In this document: one piece after another, positions 18,170 to 27,635 of the stretch
Layout: every line of letters starts with the position of its first letter
Numbering within the stretch: position 1 is the first letter of the stretch
Origin: Gluconacetobacter diazotrophicus PA1 5
Lineage (GTDB): Bacteria > Pseudomonadota > Alphaproteobacteria > Acetobacterales > Acetobacteraceae
DNA length: 64,000 nt
Assembly: GCF_000067045.1 (NCBI RefSeq)
Contig: NC_010125.1
Span: 16,001-80,000 of the forward strand
Direction of reading: 5' to 3'
Notes under the pieces: generated by a model
What the model saw: the letters and a program-made list of their open reading frames with translations, nothing else
The model's database searches: none
What the model was told of the DNA's origin: nothing
Program-made: the position numbers and the translations under genes

Positions 18170-18793
18170 ATGACCGATTCCGAAAATGAAGGTAACAGTC
18201 TCGACCTTCGCCATCAGGAGAAGATGCGACGGCGTAAGGAAATCCAGGACCGGGAAGTCGCGGGGAAATCCGTGGAAAAAGGGCTTCTGGTCGTTCATAC
18301 CGGGCCGGGGAAGGGCAAATCGACAGCGGCCTTCGGGCTCGCGCTACGGATGCTGGGCCATGGACGGCGCGTGGTGGTCGTCCAGTTCATCAAGGGCGCA
18401 TGGCAGACGGGCGAGCGCGCGGCGCTCGCCCGTTTCGACGATCTGCTGGAGTGGCACACGATGGGCGAGGGCTTCACGTGGGAAACCCAGGACCGTGCCC
18501 GCGATATCGCCGCCTGCGCGCGGGCATGGGACGTGGCGAGGGCCGCCCTGGCGCGCGACGACGTGGCGCTGGTGATCCTTGACGAACTCAACATCGCCTT
18601 GCGCTACGACCATCTGCCGCTCGACCGGGTCCTGGCGGGTCTGCGCGCCCGGCCGGCGATGCAGCATGTCGTCGTGACCGGGCGCAACGCGAAGCTGGAT
18701 CTGATCGCGGACGCCGACCTGGTCACGGAGATGACCCTGGTCAAACACCATTTCCGGGCCGGCGTGAAATCGCAGGAGGGGATCGAATTCTGA
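18170..18793 (+). CDS. cobO: Cob(I)yrinic acid a,c-diamide adenosyltransferase
   Basis: CobO attaches the 5'-deoxyadenosyl group of ATP to the corrinoid cobalt during cobalamin synthesis or salvage. The product has 207 residues. The P-loop GPGKGKST is at 45-52, FIKGAW and a DELN segment ([12 protein letters not shown]) mark the BtuR/CobO fold, and VVTGRNA precedes the C-terminus. A basic N-terminal helix ([16 protein letters not shown]) is typical. The stop overlaps the cobQ start as TGATG, so the two are translationally coupled. Confidence 0.95.
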   Translation: MTDSENEGNSLDLRHQEKMRRRKEIQDREVAGKSVEKGLLVVHTGPGKGKSTAAFGLALRMLGHGRRVVVVQFIKGAWQTGERAALARFDDLLEWHTMGEGFTWETQDRARDIAACARAWDVARAALARDDVALVILDELNIALRYDHLPLDRVLAGLRARPAMQHVVVTGRNAKLDLIADADLVTEMTLVKHHFRAGVKSQEGIEF

Positions 18794-20271
18794 TGGCCCG
18801 CGCCTTGATGTTCCAGGGAACGGGGTCGAGCGTGGGCAAGTCGGTGCTGGTCGCGGGCCTCGCGCGGGCGCTGTCGCGGCGCGGTTTGCGGGTACGGCCC
18901 TTCAAGCCGCAGAACATGTCCAACAACGCCGCCGTCACCGCGGATGGCGGCGAAATCGGGCGGGCACAGGCGTTGCAGGCGCTGGCATGCGGTATCGCGC
19001 CGTCGGTGCACATGAATCCCGTCCTGCTGAAACCGCAGAGTGCGACCGGGGCCCAGCTTGTCGTGGGCGGCAGGGCGCGCGGCACGGCCCGGGCGCGGGA
19101 CTATCAGGCGATGAAGCCGGCCCTGATGCCCGAAATCCTGGCCAGCTTCGGGGCCCTGGCGCGCGAGGCCGACGTCGTCCTGGTCGAGGGCGCGGGTTCG
19201 GCGTCCGAGGTCAATCTGCGCGCGGGCGACATCGCCAACATGGGCTTCGCGCAGGCGGCGGATGTCGATGTCGTCCTGATCGGCGATATCGACCGGGGGG
19301 GCGTCATCGCCAGCCTGGTGGGCACGCAGGCCGTCCTGGACCCGGCGGATGCGGACCGGATCAAGGGATTCATCGTCAATCGCATGCGCGGCGACCCATC
19401 CCTGTTCGCGACGGGCATGTCGGCGATCGCGGCGCATACCGGCTGGCGGCCGCTGGGGCTGGTACCTTACCTGACGCGGGTCGAGGCCCTGCCGGCGGAG
19501 GACGCGGCGGACCTGGCTGCCGGGGGCGATGCGTCCGGCGCGCTTCGGATCGCCGTGCCGCACCTGCCCATGATCGCGAATTTCGACGATCTCGACCCGC
19601 TGCGGGCCGAGGCCGCGCTGTCCGTCGGGATCGTGCCGCGCGGGCGGCCCCTGCCGGTATGCGACCTGATCATCCTGCCCGGATCGAAGGCGACGATTTC
19701 TGATCTATCGGTCCTGCGTCAGGAAGGATGGGATACCGACATCCGCGCGCATGTGCGGCGCGGCGGGCGGGTGCTGGGGATCTGCGGCGGATACCAGATG
19801 CTCGGCCGGACGATCGCCGACCCGGAGGGGGTCGAGGGACCGCAGGGCGAGGTCGAGGCGCTCGGCCTGCTGGATGTGCGAACGGTGCTGACGCGGCGCA
19901 AGCGCCTGTCCGAAGTCGCCGGCGTCCTGCTGCCGGAAGGGGCATCCCTGAGCGGCTACGAAATCCATGTCGGCCGGACCGATGGGCCGGATCGAACCCG
20001 GCCCTTCGCCCGCACCGGGTCCGGCCCGGATGGGGCGGTGTCGGCCGATGGCCGCGTGTGGGGGACCTATCTGCACGGGATATTCCGGACGGGGGCCGCC
20101 CGGGCCGCGCTGCTGGCGCGACTGGGGACGGCGCGCATATCGCCGCGCGACCATGGCCACCTGGTGGATGACGCCCTGAACGCCCTGGCCGACCATCTGG
20201 AGGCGCATGTCGATATCGAGGCCCTGCTGGCCCTGGCGCGGCCGGTCGCGGGTCTGTCCGGCGCGCCTTGA
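18793..20271 (+). CDS. cobQ: Adenosylcobyric acid synthase (glutamine-hydrolysing)
   Basis: CobQ amidates four side chains of adenosylcobyrinic acid a,c-diamide using ATP and glutamine. It has 492 residues. The N-terminal P-loop-like domain begins [14 protein letters not shown], with [12 protein letters not shown] near residue 40 and [14 protein letters not shown] near residue 165. The C-terminal class I glutamine amidotransferase domain contains [10 protein letters not shown], with the nucleophilic cysteine near residue 330, and the histidine in WGTYLHGIF. It follows cobO with a 1-nt overlap. Confidence 0.95.
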   Translation: MARALMFQGTGSSVGKSVLVAGLARALSRRGLRVRPFKPQNMSNNAAVTADGGEIGRAQALQALACGIAPSVHMNPVLLKPQSATGAQLVVGGRARGTARARDYQAMKPALMPEILASFGALAREADVVLVEGAGSASEVNLRAGDIANMGFAQAADVDVVLIGDIDRGGVIASLVGTQAVLDPADADRIKGFIVNRMRGDPSLFATGMSAIAAHTGWRPLGLVPYLTRVEALPAEDAADLAAGGDASGALRIAVPHLPMIANFDDLDPLRAEAALSVGIVPRGRPLPVCDLIILPGSKATISDLSVLRQEGWDTDIRAHVRRGGRVLGICGGYQMLGRTIADPEGVEGPQGEVEALGLLDVRTVLTRRKRLSEVAGVLLPEGASLSGYEIHVGRTDGPDRTRPFARTGSGPDGAVSADGRVWGTYLHGIFRTGAARAALLARLGTARISPRDHGHLVDDALNALADHLEAHVDIEALLALARPVAGLSGAP

Positions 20272-20391
20272 CCGGCACACCGGGCCAGGTCGATACCTCC
20301 CGGTCGATTTGACCCCGTCACGCATTCTGCTAGACGACGGAAAGGAGGAAATCGTTGAGCCGCAGAAACCATTCGAATATGACAGCCTAGC

Positions 20392-21423
20392 GTGCCGGCC
20401 ACGTTCATGGACCCCATGCCCGCCCATGGCGGTCAGGTCCGCGCGGTCATGCGGGCATTCCCCGATGCCCCGGCGCCGTTCGTCGACCTTTCGACGGGGA
20501 TCAGTCCCTATGCCTATCCGTTCGCGATGCCCGATGGCGCGGCACTGACGCGCCTGCCGGAACGGGATGATGAGGACAGGCTGCGCCGGGTGGCCGCCGA
20601 AGCCTATGGCGTGGCCGATCCCGATTGCGTTGCGGCCGGCCCGGGCACGCAGATGCTGATCGCCCTGCTGCCGTTCCTGCTGGGACCGCGCGCGGTAACG
20701 ATCCTGGGCCCCACCTATGGCGGCCATGCCGACGCGTGGCGCGGGGCCGGCGCGCGGATTCATGAGGTCACAGGGATGCAGGACCTGGAAGACGCGGCGG
20801 CGGTGCCGGGCGGCGTGTGCGTCGTGTGCAATCCGAACAATCCCGACGGCCGCGTGTGCGATGCCGCGTGGCTCGCGGCCCTGGCGGACCGGTGCGCATC
20901 GTACAGCGGGATCCTGATCGTCGACGAGGCCTTTGCGGATTTCGAATCCTGCAGCATCGCGCCCCTGTTGCCGCATCCGGGCCTGATCGTATTGCGTTCG
21001 TTCGGCAAGAGTTACGGACTTCCCGGCGTGCGGCTGGGATTCGCGCTGGCCGCGCCCGCCTTGGCCGGGCGCCTGCGCGACATCATGGGGGCATGGGCGG
21101 TCGGCACGCTGGCGCTGGCGGCGGGGTGCCAGGCGCTGGCGGATCGTCCATGGCGCGACGCCACGCGCGGGCGGGTGCGCGCGGATGCGGCGCGGCTGGC
21201 GCGCTGCCTTGCACGGGAGGATATCGAGGTGGCAGGTCAATCGATCCTGTTTGTCCTGGCGCGGGCGGCACAGGCGCCGTCCCTGTGGCGGTTCCTCTGC
21301 CAGCGCGGGCTGGTGGCGCGCGCCTTCCCCGAACGGCCGTCATGGTTGCGCCTGGGGCTGCCGCGCCGGCCGGACGAATGGACTCGCCTGGAACAGGCCC
21401 TGTCCGCATGGCGGCCGGCATGA
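20392..21423 (+). CDS. cobC: Threonine-phosphate decarboxylase, cobalamin pathway
   Basis: This fold-type I PLP enzyme makes (R)-1-amino-2-propanol phosphate, the linker between corrin ring and nucleotide loop (CobD in Salmonella, CobC in Pseudomonas numbering). It has 343 residues. DLSTGISPYAYP near the N-terminus, NPNNPDGRV, VDEAFADFE and the PLP lysine in RSFGKSYGLPGVRLGF (about residue 206) are diagnostic. The frame opens with GTG at 20392; an ATG at 20407 is an alternative. A strong GGAGG box at 20344 serves neither and is followed by a tiny frame (TTG at 20354, 11 codons), possibly a leader peptide. Its 3' end overlaps the next gene by 4 bp (ATGA). Confidence 0.88.
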   Translation: MPATFMDPMPAHGGQVRAVMRAFPDAPAPFVDLSTGISPYAYPFAMPDGAALTRLPERDDEDRLRRVAAEAYGVADPDCVAAGPGTQMLIALLPFLLGPRAVTILGPTYGGHADAWRGAGARIHEVTGMQDLEDAAAVPGGVCVVCNPNNPDGRVCDAAWLAALADRCASYSGILIVDEAFADFESCSIAPLLPHPGLIVLRSFGKSYGLPGVRLGFALAAPALAGRLRDIMGAWAVGTLALAAGCQALADRPWRDATRGRVRADAARLARCLAREDIEVAGQSILFVLARAAQAPSLWRFLCQRGLVARAFPERPSWLRLGLPRRPDEWTRLEQALSAWRPA

Positions 21424-21959
21424 TACGCATGACCTGCCTGGCCCTGCCGCCGCCGGCGGCCCTGCGGCGCGGCATCCTGCCCCGGCCGTCGGACCCCTGC
21501 GACATGGCGCTCGCCGGATCGCTGTCATGGCCCGAACACGTGCCGATCATCACCAGCGGGGCGGACCATCCCGCCGTACAGGCCTGGAGCGGCCGGGCCG
21601 TCCAGCCGGATGACGCCCTGCGCGACTGCGATTGCGGATACTGGGCGGGAAAGGCGCTGCACGACCTGCCGGCGGACCAGGTCGTGCAGTGGCTGGGCGA
21701 TCCGGCCTTCGCGCCGCCGGGCGGCGAGAGCCGGGCGGCCATGTTCGGACGGGTGACGCGATGGATGGCGAAGGTATCGCACACCCATGATCATCTGGTG
21801 GTGGCCGTGCGCCCGGCCGTCGTGCGGGCGATGGTGCTGGTGGCGCTGGGCGGCACGCCGGCGATGGAATCCCGTCTCGATATCGTGCCGGCGACGCGCA
21901 CGATGCTGGTCGCGCGCGACCATTGGCGGGTACAGTCCGTCAACGTGCTGCCAGGGTAA
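21420..21959 (+). CDS. Histidine-phosphatase-fold protein lacking catalytic histidines
   Basis: The 179-residue product keeps the skeleton of histidine phosphatases (phosphoglycerate-mutase-like): LRDCDCGYWAGKALHDL and PPGGESRAAMFGRV followed by the strand HDHLVVAVRPAVVRAMV. In active enzymes the N-terminal strand carries RHG and the last strand ends with a catalytic His (VVTHAGVIR). Here these positions read LALPPPAA and VAVRPAV, so both catalytic histidines are gone. By position (overlapping cobC by ATGA) it may replace alpha-ribazole phosphatase or have a binding role. Activity is doubtful. Confidence 0.65.
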   Translation: MIRMTCLALPPPAALRRGILPRPSDPCDMALAGSLSWPEHVPIITSGADHPAVQAWSGRAVQPDDALRDCDCGYWAGKALHDLPADQVVQWLGDPAFAPPGGESRAAMFGRVTRWMAKVSHTHDHLVVAVRPAVVRAMVLVALGGTPAMESRLDIVPATRTMLVARDHWRVQSVNVLPG

Positions 21960-22237
21960 GGCGGGGTTCGGGGCCGGCGCAGGCGGCCGATGATCCGCCG
22001 GTCGATTCCCGCATGTGGACATTCCAGAAAAATCGTGTGGAAGACACGGCGCTTTGCGTGCCGGCACCGGCACCTTGCAACGGCCCGCCATTCCGGGCCT
22101 GATCCTGAGTCCCGAATGCGAATATGTGATGCGTCCGGGAGAGACATCGGTGATTCCCGGTGCGATTCTGGGCGGCATCAGGCTATTGCCACCCTTGGCG
22201 GTGAAACGAAGGATGTACCAGCAAGATGGAGACAGGC

Positions 22238-23530
22238 ATGAACGGTGACGCCACGGCCACGATCGGGCCGGGCGGGGCATCGCGGGCGTCCGGGCTGGGC
22301 CCGGCCCGCGACCCGGCCTTCGACCGGGCGACGGCGCTGCATGTGGTCGCGGCCTCGCTGCTGGCATGGCTGCTGGATGCCTGTGACTTCTTCATCGTCC
22401 TGTTCACGCTTGACGACGTCGCGCACAGCTTCCAGGTCTCGCTGCAAAGCATCCTGCTCGCACCGACGCTGACGCTGCTGACGCGCCCGATCGGCGCCTT
22501 CCTGTGCGGGCATGCCGCGGACCGGTATGGCCGCAAGCCGGTGATGATCGCCACCATCGTCGTCTATTCCGTGATCGAGATCCTGTCCGCCTTCGCGCCG
22601 ACGGTGACCGTCTTCCTGTTCCTGCGCGCCCTGTTCGGCGTGGCGCTGGGCGGCGAGTGGGGGGTGGGCACGTCCCTGCTCATGGAAAGCATTCCGCGGT
22701 CATGGCGCGGTACCGCGTCGGGCATCCTGCAGGCCGGCTATCCTGCCGGCTATCTGCTGGCATCGCTGCTCTTCCTGCTGCTGCCTGTCGTGGGCTGGCG
22801 CGGACTGTTCATCCTCGGCGGCGGCGCGCTGGTGGCCGCGCTGTATATCTGGGTGCGGGTGCCGGAAAGCCCCGAATGGCTGCAGCGCCATCGCCAGCAG
22901 GGCACCGACGCCGTGCGCGCGCCCGGATTGTGGTCCATCGTCAGGAACAATGCGGCGCTCTGCCTGTTCGCGGTGACGCTGATGGCCGCGTTCAACTTCA
23001 TGAGCCACGGGTCCCAGGACCTGTATCCGAAAGTGTTCCTGGGGCTGGAGCGCGGGCTGCCGCACCCCACGATCACGCTGATCGTGGTGCTGTATAACAT
23101 CGCCGCCATCGCCGGCGGCCTGTTCTTCGGCGTGCTGTCGCAGAAGATCGGCCGGCAGTACAGCATCGCCCTGGCGGGTATCCTGACTCTGCCGTTCCTG
23201 CCGCTGTGGGCGCTGTCCCATTCCGCCTTCTGGCTGGCGGCCGGTGCCGTCTGCATCCAGTTCTGCGTCCAGGGCGCGTGGGGCGTGGTGCCCGCCTACC
23301 TGAGCGAGCTTTCGCCCCCGTCGGTCCGGGCCACCTTTCCGGGGCTGGCCTATCAGTGCGGCAACCTGATCGCCGCCGGCAACGCCCTGCTGCAAACCTG
23401 GATCGCGGCGTTCCTGGGAACGGGCCTGGCGCCGGCGCTGATGCTGACGGTCGGCGGCGCCGCGACCGTCGTGGTGACCCTGATCCTGCTCAACGCTACA
23501 TGGTACGCGCGATCCAGGCCGATCGGGTAG
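22238..23530 (+). CDS. MFS transporter, sugar-acid/lactate (SHS/JEN-like) type
   Basis: This is a 430-residue inner-membrane permease with twelve hydrophobic segments. LLDACDFFIVLFTLDDVA matches the first helix of the sialate/lactate/carboxylate proton symporter group. GHAADRYGRKPVM is the loop 2-3 motif A, and RVPESPEWL closes helix 6. The likely cargo is a monocarboxylate or acidic sugar, by family inference. The ATG at 22238 has GGAG 6 nt before it; an in-frame ATG at 22226 lacks one. The 278 bp between the cobalamin cluster and this gene hold nothing recognisable. Confidence 0.8.
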   Translation: MNGDATATIGPGGASRASGLGPARDPAFDRATALHVVAASLLAWLLDACDFFIVLFTLDDVAHSFQVSLQSILLAPTLTLLTRPIGAFLCGHAADRYGRKPVMIATIVVYSVIEILSAFAPTVTVFLFLRALFGVALGGEWGVGTSLLMESIPRSWRGTASGILQAGYPAGYLLASLLFLLLPVVGWRGLFILGGGALVAALYIWVRVPESPEWLQRHRQQGTDAVRAPGLWSIVRNNAALCLFAVTLMAAFNFMSHGSQDLYPKVFLGLERGLPHPTITLIVVLYNIAAIAGGLFFGVLSQKIGRQYSIALAGILTLPFLPLWALSHSAFWLAAGAVCIQFCVQGAWGVVPAYLSELSPPSVRATFPGLAYQCGNLIAAGNALLQTWIAAFLGTGLAPALMLTVGGAATVVVTLILLNATWYARSRPIG

Positions 23531-23550
23531 AAGGCGACCGGCCTGCCGGT

Positions 23551-25560
23551 TCAGCCGCTGATCCGGATAAGATGCAGGCAGGATATGATCCTGCGCATCT
23601 CGGTCCTCTCGTCCTCGTCGCGTGTCTCCCGTTGCCTGTCATCCATCCAGGCCTGGACGGCCTGGAGTCCGGGATGGCCCTTTTTCCATTGGTCCAGGAA
23701 TGACCAGAGGGCTGTCCTGACATCGCCGGGCAGGTGGTCCTGCCGGGCGATGGTGCGCAGTTCGATCACGCAGGTGCCGACCGTCATGGCGCGAAGCTGG
23801 GCCTGCATGTACTGCGCGAGCATGTCGGGCGGCACGGCGGAGGCGTTGCGCAGGATACGGACCAGGCTGCTGGCAGTGGTCGCCAGCCATTGATGGCCGG
23901 ACAGGCGGGCATGCCGGCCGGCCACGCCGCGCAGGCGCCGCTCGGTCCACGCTGCGGTGCGCCGCATATGGGAATCGACCCGGAACGGCACGATGACGCG
24001 ATAGGTCAGGACCGCGAACAGGATGCTGAGCAGGAAGGCGCATGTGGTGTTGAGGAACGAGACCTCGTCATAGCGTGCCTGGTTCATCGGGCCGATCAGC
24101 ACCGGCAGGAACATGTTGAACGAAAACGCGTAGCCCGCCGTCCGGGCGTTCCGGGCCGCCAGGCCGCCGATCGTCATGGGCACCAGCAGCGCCAGCACCA
24201 GGACTTCCGGCGCGGTGATGGCCGGGATGACCAGGAACACGAACAGCATGGCGACAAGCGCGCAGTACAGGCCGCCCGTCATGAACGGCATGCCGGCCAG
24301 GATCGGGTTTTCCCGCGTGGCCAGCAGGCCATAGACCAGGGCCACGAACGAGACGAAGGCGGGACCGTGCTGCCAGGCCGTGACCTCCCAGATCAGCCAG
24401 GCGCCGATGATCGCACAACCGGCGCGGACGCCGTTTTCCACGGCCTCGACCGCATGACGGCGCGAGACGGTGCGGAACCGGAAACGATCGCCCCGCACGG
24501 GCCGGTCGCTGGCCACGATTTCCGCCATGACGTGATCCGTATCGTCCAGCAGCGCCGTGAACAGGCGCGGCAGGATCGAATCCTCTGCCGTGTCCATGGC
24601 GGCGGGCCGGTCCTGCCATGCGTGCCGCAGGGGTGGGGTGCGGGCCGCGTCCGATCCGTCCAGCCGGCTGTCCCGCAGGATGTGGCCCACCGCGCGCGCC
24701 TCGTCCCGGGCGGTGCGGTCGGCGTGCGGCCCGGCGGCCAGCAGGGACAGGCCCCGCGCGCGGGCCAGCATGACCAGCATTCCCGCCAGGGCTGCCCGGG
24801 CGTGGTCGCCGGTTCGGCTGCCGGGTTCCAGTTCGATTTCAGCGAATTCGATCTGGCTGTTGAATGCGACCAGGTCCATCAGGACCTTGCCCAGCGCATC
24901 GGGCCGGATGTCGCCCTCCAGCAGGCCGGCGGCGGCGGCGCGCGTCTCGCCGAACGTGGTGGCCAGGCGCAGATGCAGCGTCCGGCGGGCCTGCGCCAGC
25001 AGTGACGGCATGAATATGACGGCCAGCGTGGCCTCGCAGATCACGCCCAGCAGGATATAGCTGGTGCGGGCCATGCTGATTTCGAATACGTGGTCGGGCT
25101 CCAGGATGGCGCCCGTGGCGACGATGGCGGAGGTAAAGCCGGTCAGGATCAGGCCATAGGCGCGGTAATTGTCCAGCAGGGTCGCCACGGCGCAGCACAG
25201 GCCGATCCAAACGGCCAGGCTGCAGAAGAACAGGCCCGGCGCCTGCGGAAACGCGGCGACCAGCGCCATGGCGGCCACCGAGCCGACCAGGGTGCCCACG
25301 ACCCGCCAGCGGGCCTTGGACAGGCTTTCGCCCCGGGACGACTGTGCCACCACCCATACGGTCAGCGGCGCCCATTGCGGGCTGTCCAATTCCATCCACA
25401 TGGCGATCAGCAGCGACAGGATGGCCGCCAGGGCGGTGCGCAGCGCGAAGGCGAAATCTTCCTTCGACGGCGCATACAGCCATGACAGCCGTTGCGCGAT
25501 ATGCGGCGCCACAGGCATTCCTGGCTGAACGGCGGCGGCGCGGCGGGCGGCGGGTCTCAT
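23551..25560 (-). CDS. FUSC-family inner membrane efflux protein (AaeB-like)
   Basis: This 669-residue protein contains two blocks of about five to six transmembrane helices separated by soluble domains, the usual plan of the fusaric acid resistance / p-hydroxybenzoic acid efflux family. The N-terminal block holds ALRTALAAILSLLIAMWMEL and PQWAPLTVWVVAQ; the second begins near RAGCAIIGAWLIWEVTAW. Family members export aromatic acids, usually with a membrane fusion protein and outer membrane factor, but no such partners are adjacent. The start could also be the ATG at 25518 (MPVAPHIAQRL). It is divergent from the esterase gene. Confidence 0.8.
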   Translation of the reverse strand: MRPAARRAAAVQPGMPVAPHIAQRLSWLYAPSKEDFAFALRTALAAILSLLIAMWMELDSPQWAPLTVWVVAQSSRGESLSKARWRVVGTLVGSVAAMALVAAFPQAPGLFFCSLAVWIGLCCAVATLLDNYRAYGLILTGFTSAIVATGAILEPDHVFEISMARTSYILLGVICEATLAVIFMPSLLAQARRTLHLRLATTFGETRAAAAGLLEGDIRPDALGKVLMDLVAFNSQIEFAEIELEPGSRTGDHARAALAGMLVMLARARGLSLLAAGPHADRTARDEARAVGHILRDSRLDGSDAARTPPLRHAWQDRPAAMDTAEDSILPRLFTALLDDTDHVMAEIVASDRPVRGDRFRFRTVSRRHAVEAVENGVRAGCAIIGAWLIWEVTAWQHGPAFVSFVALVYGLLATRENPILAGMPFMTGGLYCALVAMLFVFLVIPAITAPEVLVLALLVPMTIGGLAARNARTAGYAFSFNMFLPVLIGPMNQARYDEVSFLNTTCAFLLSILFAVLTYRVIVPFRVDSHMRRTAAWTERRLRGVAGRHARLSGHQWLATTASSLVRILRNASAVPPDMLAQYMQAQLRAMTVGTCVIELRTIARQDHLPGDVRTALWSFLDQWKKGHPGLQAVQAWMDDRQRETRDEDERTEMRRIISCLHLIRISG

Positions 25561-25612
25561 CAGGGTGGCGACGTTGGGTGCGCCCGCCCGTCAGGTCCAA
25601 TCGTTTGTTGTG

Positions 25613-25622
25613 ATCACGTGAT
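25613..25622. promoter_or_regulatory. Palindrome in the divergent FUSC/esterase promoter region
   Basis: ATCACGTGAT is a perfect 10-bp palindrome, preceded by TTGTG, in the 118-bp gap between two divergent genes. It may be an operator. No regulator can be assigned. Confidence 0.25.
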
Positions 25623-25678
25623 AAAGGCTGCTTATGATGGCGCCGGGCACACCGGCCGCAGTGGGGAAGCGAGGGGTG

Positions 25679-26653
25679 ATGGACAGGCGTACTTTCGTGG
25701 CGGCCACCGCGGCGCTGGCCGGGGGCGCGTTTCCCGGATGCGCGCGGACGCAACCCTTCCGGCCCCGCCACCGCGGGGCCGGTCATGATGACGACCGGCC
25801 GGCCCCGCCGTCGGGCCTTGCGATCTGGCCCGGGCCGCCGCCGGGTGGGGGCGGCCCGACCGGGCGGGAACATGTCTCGGCCTCCGGTGCCGTCACGCGG
25901 GTCGCCATTCCTCGGTTGACCGTGCTGCGCCCCGCCCGTCCCAACGGCGCCGCCATGCTGATCGCCGCCGGTGGCGGCTACAGGCGGATCGAGGTGCAGA
26001 AGGAAGCCATGCCGGCCGCCGGATGGCTGGCCTCGATCGGTGTGACGGCCTTCGTCCTGACCTATCGCCTGCCCCCCGAGGACTGGGCGGCCGGCAGCCT
26101 GGCCCCGTTCCAGGATGCCGGGCGCGCCATCCGGACGATGCGTGGTCAGGCCGGTCATCTCGGTATCGATCCCCGCAGGATCGGCGTACTGGGCTTTTCA
26201 TCCGGCGGTCATCTGCTGGGAATGCAGACGGCCTGTGCCGAACGGCTCGACTACGCGCCCATCGACGCCCTGGACCGGGAATCCGGCCGCCCGGATCTGA
26301 CGATGCTGGTCTACCCGATCGTGACGCTGGAGCCGCCATATCAGCACACATCCAGCCGGCGCGTGCTGATCGGCGATCATCCGACCCCAGTGGAGAGCGC
26401 GCGCTGGTCGGTACAGACCCATGTCCATTCCGGGCTGGCGCCCTTCTTTCTGGCGCAGGCGGCGGACGACCCGGTCTCGAACCCGCAGAACACGGCGATC
26501 TTGCAGGCGGCCTGCGAAAGCGCGGGCGTGCGGGTGGAGCGGCACCTGTTTCCCACCGGGGGGCACGGTTTCGGCCTGGGCGCACCCGGGACGCAGACCG
26601 TTGAATGGCCGGCGATGGCCGAAAGCTGGATGCGGCGGGAACGGTTCGTCTGA
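25679..26653 (+). CDS. Exported alpha/beta-hydrolase (acetyl esterase/xylan esterase-like)
   Basis: The 324-residue product begins MDRRTFVAATAALAGG and continues to a possible lipobox (PGC), so it looks Tat- or lipoprotein-exported (note the MDRRTF motif). The hydrolase domain has the oxyanion segment IAAGGGYRRI, the nucleophile elbow GFSSGGH (serine near residue 185), an Asp in AADDPVS and the catalytic His in GGHGFGLG. The layout matches the BD-FAE/acetyl-xylan esterase group. GAGGGG directly upstream supports the ATG at 25679 over an earlier ATG. It converges with the LysR gene. Confidence 0.8.
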   Translation: MDRRTFVAATAALAGGAFPGCARTQPFRPRHRGAGHDDDRPAPPSGLAIWPGPPPGGGGPTGREHVSASGAVTRVAIPRLTVLRPARPNGAAMLIAAGGGYRRIEVQKEAMPAAGWLASIGVTAFVLTYRLPPEDWAAGSLAPFQDAGRAIRTMRGQAGHLGIDPRRIGVLGFSSGGHLLGMQTACAERLDYAPIDALDRESGRPDLTMLVYPIVTLEPPYQHTSSRRVLIGDHPTPVESARWSVQTHVHSGLAPFFLAQAADDPVSNPQNTAILQAACESAGVRVERHLFPTGGHGFGLGAPGTQTVEWPAMAESWMRRERFV

Positions 26654-26701
26654 TCGCGGGGGCGTGCGTCATTCCCGGACCGGGCGACAGGCGGCGTGTG
26701 T

Positions 26702-27607
26702 TCAGACGGCCGCGAAGACGTCGCCGGCCTGCAGGCGGCCGCAGACGTCCCATATGCGCGACAGGACGGGCGACATGACCGGCTGGCGCAGCTTCACGAT
26801 GCCGACCTGCGGCGCGACGCAGGGCATGATCGGGATGGTGCGCAGGCCGGCATCCCCCACCGTTTCCGGCAGGGCCGCCACCGGCAGGATGCTGCACAGC
26901 CGCCCCGCCCGCAGTTCGGAATGCAGGACGCTGATCGAATCCGTTTCCAGTATGATGCTCGGCCTGACCCCGGCCTCAAGGAAGCCGGCATCGACGATCT
27001 GTCGGCTGCGCATGGTGCGGCTGAACAGGCACAGCGGCAGGTCCGCGGCATCGGCCCAGCCGCAGGACGGTCCGGCCGGCATCCGGGCCGACGCGCTCCC
27101 CGCCAGCACATATTGCTCGGTATAAAGCGGTAGCGTATCGAACGGGCCGTCCGCCGGGATCTGGTCCAGGTACATGACCCCCAGATGCAGGTGCTGTTCG
27201 CGCAGCCGGTGCGCGATGTCGGCGGCGGTGCCGGACAGGACTTCCAGGTGCAGGCCCGGAATGGCGTCGCGGAAGATTTCCAGCAGCAGCGGAACGGTCT
27301 GCAGGGCCGGCGACATGACGCCGATCGACAGGGAACCGCCGCAGACATCCCGCGCGAAGGCGGCTTCCTGCCGCAGCCCGTCCAGCGCGGCCAGGGTCTG
27401 CTTCGCCCAGACCAGCACGCGCCGTCCTTCGTCGGTCAGCCCGTGGAAGCGGCGATTGCGGTGGATGATCGCAACGCCCAGCTCGTTTTCCAACTGCCGG
27501 ATGCCGGCGGAAAGGGCCGGCTGCGAAACGCCGCAGCTTTCGGCGGCGCGGGAAAAGTGCCGGAACTGGTCGAGGGCGATCAGATAGGTCAGTTGACGCA
27601 GGAACAT
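26702..27607 (-). CDS. LysR-family transcriptional regulator
   Basis: This 301-residue regulator has an N-terminal winged helix-turn-helix (LRQLTYLIALDQFRHFSRAA, then CGVSQPALSAGIRQLE) and a C-terminal effector-binding domain starting near residue 90 (GSLSIGVMSPALQTVP). The HTH sequence is close to the OxyR/CynR style of LysR proteins. The target is unknown. It is transcribed in the same direction as the downstream end of the OmpA gene, 28 bp away, and converges on the esterase, so a divergent target promoter is not evident. Confidence 0.88.
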   Translation of the reverse strand: MFLRQLTYLIALDQFRHFSRAAESCGVSQPALSAGIRQLENELGVAIIHRNRRFHGLTDEGRRVLVWAKQTLAALDGLRQEAAFARDVCGGSLSIGVMSPALQTVPLLLEIFRDAIPGLHLEVLSGTAADIAHRLREQHLHLGVMYLDQIPADGPFDTLPLYTEQYVLAGSASARMPAGPSCGWADAADLPLCLFSRTMRSRQIVDAGFLEAGVRPSIILETDSISVLHSELRAGRLCSILPVAALPETVGDAGLRTIPIMPCVAPQVGIVKLRQPVMSPVLSRIWDVCGRLQAGDVFAAV

Positions 27608-27635
27608 GAAGGCGGTGCGGGCCCTCCTGCCCCGG

